Of a stretch of DNA of 14,301 nt, positions 1 to 5,497 are shown piece by piece. The stretch comes from Hydrogenovibrio sp. UBA654 (GTDB taxonomy: Bacteria; Pseudomonadota; Gammaproteobacteria; Thiomicrospirales; Thiomicrospiraceae), in contig DBOE01000006.1 in NCBI GenBank assembly GCA_002299585.1, positions 4,147-18,447 on the forward strand, given 5' to 3'. Under the pieces are notes generated by a model that searched no databases, was not told the origin of the DNA, and worked only from the letters and a program-made list of their open reading frames with translations. The first letter of the stretch is position 1; every line of letters begins with the position of its first letter. Position numbers and translations under genes: made by a program.

Positions 1-91
1 TAGCTAGCTATTACGCCTCACTGCAGCAAAAATAACGACACTTTTTTTTCAGTCTAATTCTAACCCTAACCCTACTTTAATCAGAGGCTCC
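1..91 (+). mobile_element. Decayed 3' end of an IS5-like insertion element (partial)
   Basis: One frame starting at base 3 reads ASYYASLQQK, stops at 33-35, then continues in the same frame as RHFFFSLILTLTLL to a second stop at 78-80. A tail of this kind, with an aromatic/leucine-rich end running into the terminal repeat, resembles the C-termini of IS5-family transposases. The second stop lies inside a 15-base terminal-repeat-like motif (77-91), and TTAA follows at 92-95, fitting the YTAR target of the IS5 group. The in-frame stop would make the copy a pseudogene. The motif and flank are seen directly. The transposase assignment is inference, because only about 25 codons are visible and the rest lies outside the window. 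Confidence 0.35.
77..91 (-). repeat. 15-base terminal-repeat-like motif, copy 1
   Basis: On the - strand this reads GGAGCCTCTGATTAA, identical to 9341-9355 on the + strand and 14/15 identical to 10784-10798 on the - strand. With the following TTAAA, copy 1 (77-96) and copy 3 (10784-10803) agree at 19 of 20 bases. The motif is GC-richer than its surroundings and sits at the inferred edge of an IS remnant. Confidence 0.7.
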
Positions 92-164
92 TTAAATGGC
101 ATTATAAAATATGGGTTTATTTTAAAAATTTTGGAGCTAGTTAGAAATGGTTTTCTACAATAGG

Positions 165-194
165 GTGACGAATTGGTAAATTTATGTTTATAAT
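165..194 (+). promoter_or_regulatory. Possible sigma-70 promoter for the DUF4136 lipoprotein gene
   Basis: A perfect TATAAT (189-194) is preceded at 18 bases by GTGACG (165-170), which matches the -35 consensus at four of six positions. It lies about 85 bases upstream of the ATG at 281. A second TATAAT at 233-238 has no good -35. In such AT-rich DNA, TATAAT occurs easily by chance, so this is tentative. The rest of 96-280 shows no coding potential. Confidence 0.3.
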
Positions 195-280
195 AAGCAA
201 AAAATTAATCTAATAATTAAAACACTTTAATGTATAATATCTGCATTAAACGATATAGAAATATAAAAAGAGGGGAAAAA

Positions 281-826
281 ATGAAACAAATATATTTAGT
301 GTTAGCCTTAATGTTTTTAGTTGGTTGCTCCAGCATTGAGGTAAGTCAAAAGTATAACAATAAAACAAACTTTGCGAAAATAAAAACCTTCCAATTACTG
401 CCAACAAAAAGTCAAGCCGCTAAAAACATACCTCTAGTAAATAAAAATATTAAATTAGCCATACAAAGAGAATTTGACTACAATAAAAATTTTAAACTTA
501 AAAAAAATAATGCGGATGCTTACATTGCTTATCACTTGATAAATAAAGGCAGAGATACATCTAACCCACCAGCAACACTTGGCCAAAAAGAAGAAGCATC
601 TGGTTTTCTCCTTGATAGTGGTGATGGTAGAATGAGCTTTAATGAGCAACCTTCTGAGAATTTTTATCAAAAAAACATTTTTATCCAAATATTAAACAAA
701 CAAAGAAAGGTTATTTGGCAAGGTATGGGTAGCACTCCAGCAAAAAATCACCCTACCCGAAAAGAAACAACTATGTTGATAAGTGAAACGGTGAAAAAAA
801 TACTCAGGCAATATCCTCCAAAATAA
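281..826 (+). CDS. DUF4136-type outer-membrane/periplasmic lipoprotein
   Basis: The product is a 181-residue predicted lipoprotein. Residues 1-15 form a short lipoprotein signal (K2, hydrophobic core, LVGC lipobox) and Cys16 would be lipidated; Ser17-Ser18 after Cys favour the outer membrane. The body resembles DUF4136 proteins: an early FAKIKTFQLLP strand (about 31-41), a helix with NKNIKLAIQREF (about 54-65), then ADAYIAYHL (78-86), which corresponds to the family's 'adl.v.yh' strand. The family's function is unknown. The ATG at 281 is chosen over one at 230 because a strong GAGGGG ribosome binding site (270-275) sits just upstream and because the lipobox must be near the N-terminus. It precedes another lipoprotein gene after a 58-base gap, so the two may be co-transcribed. 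Confidence 0.75.
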   Translation: MKQIYLVLALMFLVGCSSIEVSQKYNNKTNFAKIKTFQLLPTKSQAAKNIPLVNKNIKLAIQREFDYNKNFKLKKNNADAYIAYHLINKGRDTSNPPATLGQKEEASGFLLDSGDGRMSFNEQPSENFYQKNIFIQILNKQRKVIWQGMGSTPAKNHPTRKETTMLISETVKKILRQYPPK

Positions 827-884
827 TTATTTAAAAAGTATTGCTACATTTAATATAGTGTAGTGAAATCGAGGATTTTGATAC

Positions 885-2189
885 ATGGGTAGATTTACAC
901 AATTAGTAATTTATTCTTGTTTTTTTGCTATTTTAAACGGTTGTAGTAGCATGCCTACTAATCCCCCAAGGGATTATCTTTACAATGCACAGAAAGCTGG
1001 TGATGTTGGGGCTCTTATAGATGCAAAAAATATATATCTGCAAGCAATGGATCAAGAGGATATAAAAACTTTATATTCTCTTGAAAAAATGAATTATCAA
1101 GAAAATCTTACTCTAGTTCAAAAAAGTGCTACCGCTCTACCCCTACATTATGCGATTAAACACAACAAAGTAAAATTATTCAAGTTTGCTGTTAATGCTG
1201 GTTACGATATAAATACCTTAGATGAGCAATTACAATCACCACTAATGCTAGCAGTAAAAGCAAAGTCTTTAATCTTTGTTGAGAAATTAATTTCATTAAA
1301 TGTTGATGTTAGGCAAGATGAGAACGCTGAACAATCCATATTATTATTTGTAACTGACAAGCATCCTAAAAAAATTATGATGACTTTACTACAAGCAAAT
1401 GCTGACTATAACAACGCCATAAGAAATAAAAAAATAAAACTGTACAAGGCAAAAAACCCTAAAAGCTATGAGTATTTGATTGAATATCCTCAACAAATAA
1501 AAAAACTTATTGTCGATATAATGATAGGTAATTTGTACAATGTTCAAAAATATATTAACAAAGATTATTCGGTTAATACTAAAACTAAAAATGGTCATTT
1601 GCCACTTAATACCGCCGTACTATTTAATAAACCTCAAATAGTTGCCATGCTAATTAAGGCTGGAGCGGATCTTAATGCTAGCAATGATGACTGGACGCCA
1701 TTAATGAATGCTGTGGATCAAAGCAATCAACAAGTATTAAAAGAATTATTAAGCGGCGAACAAAAACCTAACCTAGACAAAACCAATAGAGATGGCTGGA
1801 CTGCTTTGATGCTGACTATGAATGGTAATAATGACTTAGGTAATCTTGCAAATATATTAATTTATTACGGGGCTGACCTCAATAAACCAAAAAATGATGG
1901 TTATACTCCTCTTAATCAAGCAGTAAGATTTAATAAGCATAAAGTATTTGCCAATTTAATAAATGCAGGGGCTAATCCTAATATTGCTGCTGATGATGGT
2001 TTAACACCTTTGATGAATTCTTCTAACAGTCTGTTATTAATTAAAAAACTTGTTCTTTTAAAAAATATTGACTTAAACATACTCAATAAAAAAGATCATA
2101 ATAGATCTGCTCTTGATTATGCAATAAAAAAAGGTAATTATAAAGTAATAAATCTACTGCGTAGTGCAGGAGCTAAATCTGGGCACTAG
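885..2189 (+). CDS. Ankyrin-repeat lipoprotein
   Basis: The 434-residue protein begins with a lipoprotein signal ending in ILNGC (Cys20 lipidated, followed by SS). The rest is dominated by ankyrin-type repeats, recognisable by TPLxxAV..N...V..LI.AGAD.N patterns. The clearest units are near 236-268, 269-302, 303-337, 338-370 and 371-404, with degenerate ones at about 84-148 and 149-235 and a final one at 405-434 (SALDYAIKKGN...LLRSAGA). Ankyrin repeats bind proteins. With a lipid anchor this one would act on the periplasmic side or cell surface, so a binding or inhibitor role in the envelope is more likely than a secreted host effector, though this is inference. The start is supported by CGAGGA (870-875), 9 bases upstream. 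The binding partner is unknown. Confidence 0.85.
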   Translation: MGRFTQLVIYSCFFAILNGCSSMPTNPPRDYLYNAQKAGDVGALIDAKNIYLQAMDQEDIKTLYSLEKMNYQENLTLVQKSATALPLHYAIKHNKVKLFKFAVNAGYDINTLDEQLQSPLMLAVKAKSLIFVEKLISLNVDVRQDENAEQSILLFVTDKHPKKIMMTLLQANADYNNAIRNKKIKLYKAKNPKSYEYLIEYPQQIKKLIVDIMIGNLYNVQKYINKDYSVNTKTKNGHLPLNTAVLFNKPQIVAMLIKAGADLNASNDDWTPLMNAVDQSNQQVLKELLSGEQKPNLDKTNRDGWTALMLTMNGNNDLGNLANILIYYGADLNKPKNDGYTPLNQAVRFNKHKVFANLINAGANPNIAADDGLTPLMNSSNSLLLIKKLVLLKNIDLNILNKKDHNRSALDYAIKKGNYKVINLLRSAGAKSGH

Positions 2190-2201
2190 TTAGTAACTAG
2201 T
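2185..2201 (+). terminator. Inverted repeat over the ankyrin gene stop, possible weak terminator
   Basis: ACTAGTT-AGT-AACTAGT is a perfect 7-bp stem with a 3-base loop and includes the TAG stop codon at 2187-2189. It is AT-rich and followed by AAAGTTTTATAT rather than a clean T run, so termination would be inefficient at best. Confidence 0.25.
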
Positions 2202-2259
2202 AAAGTTTTATATCTACAATTTATATTAAAACAACCCAAAAGATTCCAAAAACTAAGAA

Positions 2260-3573
2260 ATGAATAAATACTTAACAAAAATACTATTTTTAATCTTCAC
2301 CCCACTAACTAAACCTGTGATTATCGCTAAAGAAATTGCCAATAGGCGTAATAAAAAATTTCCTGAAGTAGATTTTTTAAAGGCGATTAGTGTATTTATG
2401 ATAATTATTTTCCACACATTTTTTGCAGTATTTTTTATATTTCAAGCAAATCCAGTTAAACTCGAAGGCTTTATTAATAGTATTCCATCTGTATTACACA
2501 TTGTTTTTTCCACTGATAAGGCTGTTGATATTTTTTTTATGATTAGCAGTTTTTTGCTAAGTTATTCCATGCTAAAAACTTATGCTAAGCAACAAAAAAT
2601 AAATATTGCTAGATTTTACTTCCATAGGTTTTTTCGTATTTACCCTTTATTTTTGGTTGCGTTGTTTTTGTATGGCTTAGCAGATTTAGACAAACTAATT
2701 AATTATGGCTGGCATAGCCTATTATTTATTGACAATATATTACATACATCTATTATTCCCGTTGGCTGGAGCCTATCTATTGAAATGCAGTTTTATGCAG
2801 TTTTGCCATTTTTAGTTTGGTTTTTAGCAACCAAAACAAGACCTTTATTGTGGTTATGGCTATTAGTATTAATTTCAATTATTGCTAGATTTTATTTTGC
2901 CTATAGCAATGAAATTATTTACCAAAGTCCATGGTTAGCTTTTTTTGACAAGTTAGACCCTAAAACATATATGGATCAGATGTATTATTCAATTGAGACT
3001 AGAATAACTCCTTTATTATTAGGAGTCGTATGGGCATTTATAGTATTTAGGCATGAAGGTACAAAAATAATTTTTAACTATTATATAAGGTTATTTTTAA
3101 TTACTATGAGTTTAATCACCATTTATTTAGCAATGCATTTTCCCATTTATAATGCACAATCTTGGTTTTATGCTGATTTTAATTTCCACTTAAACTTACT
3201 TTTTATTAGTTTGCACAGAGCCATATTTGCAATTGCTTTATTAGCTTTAGTTCTCTTGCTTAGCTTTAGTCGCTCAAGCTATAAACAAGTGGATTTTAGA
3301 ATATATAATTGGCGAATTTGGAAAATTTTTTCTGAACTTGCTTTCCCGATATACTTTTTCCATTTTCCTTTAGTTGCGGTATCTTGGGTACTAATATTAG
3401 GAACGACAGATGTAAAAACAATAACTAAAATAGAACTTTGGCAAATTCCCCTAGTATTCTGTTTAGCAGTGCTATTAAGTCTATATATTTCTATTTGGCT
3501 ATACCATTGGGTAGAAAAACCAGGTATTAAACTAGGTAAAATACTAGAGAAAAAATACTTCACTAAAAGCTAA
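2260..3573 (+). CDS. Acyltransferase-3 family integral membrane protein
   Basis: The 437-residue, multi-pass membrane protein belongs to the acyltransferase-3 (OafA/YrhL/NodX-like) family, whose members transfer acyl groups such as acetyl from a cytoplasmic donor to periplasmic or surface sugars. Family marks in order: VDFLKAISVFMIIIFH (37-52) with the conserved His52 of the first helix, FFMISSFLLS (92-101), RFFRIYP (123-129) with the conserved Arg pair, GWSLSIEMQFYAVLPF (169-184), and FPIYFFHFPL near the C-terminus (362-371). About ten hydrophobic segments are apparent. Length is normal for a stand-alone member with no fused SGNH domain. The ribosome binding site before the ATG is weak (AAGAA). 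O-antigen, peptidoglycan or exopolysaccharide are all possible substrates, and no neighbouring glycan genes narrow this down. Confidence 0.88.
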   Translation: MNKYLTKILFLIFTPLTKPVIIAKEIANRRNKKFPEVDFLKAISVFMIIIFHTFFAVFFIFQANPVKLEGFINSIPSVLHIVFSTDKAVDIFFMISSFLLSYSMLKTYAKQQKINIARFYFHRFFRIYPLFLVALFLYGLADLDKLINYGWHSLLFIDNILHTSIIPVGWSLSIEMQFYAVLPFLVWFLATKTRPLLWLWLLVLISIIARFYFAYSNEIIYQSPWLAFFDKLDPKTYMDQMYYSIETRITPLLLGVVWAFIVFRHEGTKIIFNYYIRLFLITMSLITIYLAMHFPIYNAQSWFYADFNFHLNLLFISLHRAIFAIALLALVLLLSFSRSSYKQVDFRIYNWRIWKIFSELAFPIYFFHFPLVAVSWVLILGTTDVKTITKIELWQIPLVFCLAVLLSLYISIWLYHWVEKPGIKLGKILEKKYFTKS

Positions 3574-3596
3574 AAACCAAATTCTTATTTATAAGG

Positions 3597-3722
3597 TTGG
3601 CATATAGCATCAACGATAAAACAACCATAAATTATCAGGTAGAAGCTAAAGACCAAGGTTCACTGGCGGTGTTGATGGCAATTATGTTTGCGGTAATTGT
3701 TTGGTTGGTCATTTTATTTTAA
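3597..3722 (+). CDS. Short ORF with a C-terminal transmembrane segment (hypothetical or gene remnant)
   Basis: From a TTG at 3597 the frame encodes 41 residues: a polar part (AYSINDKTTINYQVEAKDQG) followed by a strongly hydrophobic tail, SLAVLMAIMFAVIVWLVILF, then TAA. The frame is also open upstream to a stop at 3564, with no ATG anywhere. AAGG lies directly against the TTG, too close for a normal ribosome binding site. It could be a tail-anchored small protein or the 3' remnant of a larger membrane gene. I do not recognise the family. Its last 14 bases overlap the yjbQ remnant on the other strand. Confidence 0.25.
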   Translation: MAYSINDKTTINYQVEAKDQGSLAVLMAIMFAVIVWLVILF

Positions 3723-3819
3723 AACTACTCTCCTTTAACACCTGTTCAATTTTTGGGGTAATATTGTAAGTTCCACGCTTTGGAGTTTCTATTTTAATAG
3801 TGGTTTGATAGTTTTTCAT
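3709..3819 (-). pseudogene. 5' remnant of a yjbQ-like (UPF0047) gene
   Basis: The - strand frame starts with ATG at 3819 and encodes 36 residues before TGA. It begins MKNYQTTIKIETPKRG and continues with TYNITPKIEQVLKESSF. This is the conserved N-terminus of the YjbQ/UPF0047 family (a YQ.T..I.T..RG.Y.IT pattern, then a helix). That family is normally about 130-140 residues, and some members have thiamine-phosphate synthase activity in vitro. The frame ends where the family's 'G...G....HTSAS' core should begin, and no continuation is seen in the following - strand bases. I therefore read it as a gene cut off after its first quarter. The region shows no strong ribosome binding site. Confidence 0.6.
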
Positions 3820-3923
3820 AATATAATTTTCTTTTTGCTAGTTTGCTAGCTAATTTTATCTAATTTTCAGGTTGATTTTATGGGATAATTTATTTTTTCA
3901 TATGTAGCAGAAAGGACAGTTGA

Positions 3924-4943
3924 ATGGATGAGAATAAGAAAAAAGCACTTGATGCCGCCTTAGGTCAAATTGAAAAGCAATTTGGTAAGGGTTCGATTAT
4001 GTTGATGGGCGATAAGTCAGTTTCTCATGATATTCAGTCAGTATCTACTGGTTCATTAGGTTTAGATGTTGCTTTAGGCATAGGTGGTTTACCTCGTGGT
4101 CGGGTGGTAGAAGTTTATGGTCCTGAATCATCTGGTAAAACTACTTTAACCTTGCATGTAATTGCTGAAATGCAAAAAATAGGTGGCACGGCGGCGTTTA
4201 TTGATGCGGAGCATGCACTTGATCCGATTTATGCAGGCAAATTAGGTGTGGATATTGATAGCTTAATTGTTTCTCAACCAGACACTGGCGAACAAGCATT
4301 AGAAATTACCGATTCGCTAGTGCGTTCGGGGGCCGTTGATGTTGTGGTTATAGACTCGGTAGCAGCTCTAACTCCCAAGGCAGAAATTGAAGGTGATATG
4401 GGAGATTCTCATATGGGTTTGCAAGCTCGTTTAATGTCGCAGGCTTTGCGTAAGCTAACCGCTAATATTAAACGCACTAATACTTTGGTTATATTTATCA
4501 ACCAGCTTAGAATGAAAATAGGGATTATGTTTGGTAACCCAGAAACCACTACTGGTGGTAATGCTTTAAAGTTTTATGCCTCGGTGCGCTTAGATATTCG
4601 CCGTATTGGAGCGATTAAAAAAGGTGATGAAATTTTAGGTAATGAAACTCGGGTAAAAGTGGTTAAAAATAAAGTTGCACCGCCATTTAAACAAGTAGTA
4701 TTTGATATTTTATACGGTCAAGGGATTTCTCGTGAAGGAGAAGTTATTGACCTAGGAGTAAAAGAAGATTTAATCGAGAAATCTGGTTCTTGGTATAGCT
4801 ATAAAGGTGAAAAGATTGGGCAAGGTAAGGACAATGTGCGTAAATTTTTGCAAGAAAACCCAGAGATTTATGAAACTTTACAAGTGCAAATTAAAGAGAA
4901 ATTATTGCCATTAGTTGATAAAGTAGCAGAGGATGCTCCATAA
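3924..4943 (+). CDS. recA: RecA recombinase
   Basis: RecA is the ATP-dependent strand-exchange protein of homologous recombination and the co-protease for LexA cleavage. The 339-residue product is full length for the family (E. coli 353), with a shorter acidic tail. Visible motifs: N-terminal oligomerisation helix (1-30), Walker A GPESSGKT (66-73), the EGDMGDSHMGLQAR loop L1 region, the Walker B-type strand VVVIDSVAAL, FINQLR before loop L2, and NPETTTGGNALKFYASVR (L2). No intein is present. The ATG at 3924 has AAAGGA at 3911-3916 as ribosome binding site. It heads a run with recX (2-base gap), alaS and lysC. No CTGT-N8-ACAG LexA box appears in the 200 bases upstream. Confidence 0.98.
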   Translation: MDENKKKALDAALGQIEKQFGKGSIMLMGDKSVSHDIQSVSTGSLGLDVALGIGGLPRGRVVEVYGPESSGKTTLTLHVIAEMQKIGGTAAFIDAEHALDPIYAGKLGVDIDSLIVSQPDTGEQALEITDSLVRSGAVDVVVIDSVAALTPKAEIEGDMGDSHMGLQARLMSQALRKLTANIKRTNTLVIFINQLRMKIGIMFGNPETTTGGNALKFYASVRLDIRRIGAIKKGDEILGNETRVKVVKNKVAPPFKQVVFDILYGQGISREGEVIDLGVKEDLIEKSGSWYSYKGEKIGQGKDNVRKFLQENPEIYETLQVQIKEKLLPLVDKVAEDAP

Positions 4944-4945
4944 GT

Positions 4946-5428
4946 TTGCAGGAATTTAGCTCGGTTGACAAAGAGGCATTAAAAACCATTGAGGCAAGGG
5001 CGATTTATCTGCTGGCAATACGTGAGCATGGCTCACTAGAATTAGCCCAAAAATTAAGGCAAAAATTTAGTTATCTTGACCTAGGAAATCTGCCATCATT
5101 GGTGGATTTTGTTGTATTAAAATGCCAAAAAAATAATAGCTTATCTGATGAACGCTATATAGAAAGTTATATTAGAAATGCTCTTGAAAAAGGGCAGGGT
5201 TTTTATAAAATCAAACAGTCCTTGCAAGCAAAAACAACCGCAGAAGAGTTGATTGTTACTTATTTAGATCTGGGTGATGAACAATGGATTGAGCAAGCAC
5301 AGCAAGTGTTAAGAAAAAAATATGGTGCAGATTTTAAGTCAAATACACCAAAAGAACAGGCTAAAAAAATGCGTTTTTTACAAGCTCGTGGGTTTAGCCA
5401 AGAACAGATATGGAAAGCGTTTAAATAA
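4946..5428 (+). CDS. recX: Regulatory protein RecX
   Basis: RecX binds RecA filaments and modulates, usually inhibits, RecA activity. The 160-residue product has the family's helical repeats: LSDERYIESYIRNALEKGQG (66-85), matching 'D..fa..yv..r...G.G', and the C-terminal KMRFLQARGFSQEQIWKAFK (141-160), matching 'k..rfL.rRGF....I..al'. It begins 2 bases after the recA stop, as is usual for the pair. No ATG or GTG is available near the N-terminus, so TTG at 4946 is the likely start. AGAGGA (4927-4932) inside recA is the only plausible ribosome binding site and is rather distant, so translational coupling to recA is likely. Confidence 0.93.
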   Translation: MQEFSSVDKEALKTIEARAIYLLAIREHGSLELAQKLRQKFSYLDLGNLPSLVDFVVLKCQKNNSLSDERYIESYIRNALEKGQGFYKIKQSLQAKTTAEELIVTYLDLGDEQWIEQAQQVLRKKYGADFKSNTPKEQAKKMRFLQARGFSQEQIWKAFK

Positions 5429-5448
5429 GTCTCCTGAAGGGGATACTT
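5427..5448 (+). other. Imperfect hairpin between recX and alaS
   Basis: AAGT-C-TCC, a 6-base loop, then GGA-T-ACTT forms a 7-bp stem with one mismatch immediately after the recX stop. No T run follows, so it is not a convincing terminator. It might act as an mRNA processing or stability element in the recA-recX-alaS transcript. The remainder of the gap up to 5497 contains only the alaS ribosome binding site. Confidence 0.25.
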
Positions 5449-5497
5449 AATAACTAACCTAAATTTCCAGCATAAATTTTAATAGGAAGAAAAAAAT

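Noticed and set aside
58..75. Telomere-like CTAACCCTAACCCTA sequence
   Set aside because: Only about two and a half units are present, and they lie in the frame of the possible transposase tail. This is not enough for a telomere or host contamination signal.
101..124. TAAAATA/TATTTTA inverted repeat before the first gene
   Set aside because: It is entirely A/T in AT-rich DNA and expected by chance; no function can be argued.
230..280. Upstream ATG extending the DUF4136 lipoprotein by 17 residues
   Set aside because: The extension would put a charged segment before the lipoprotein signal, and the strong GAGGGG site sits inside it, just before the ATG at 281.
3805..3827. TTGATA and TATAAT as a recA promoter
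   Set aside because: The spacing is 11 bases, too short for a sigma-70 promoter. No convincing promoter for recA could be assigned.
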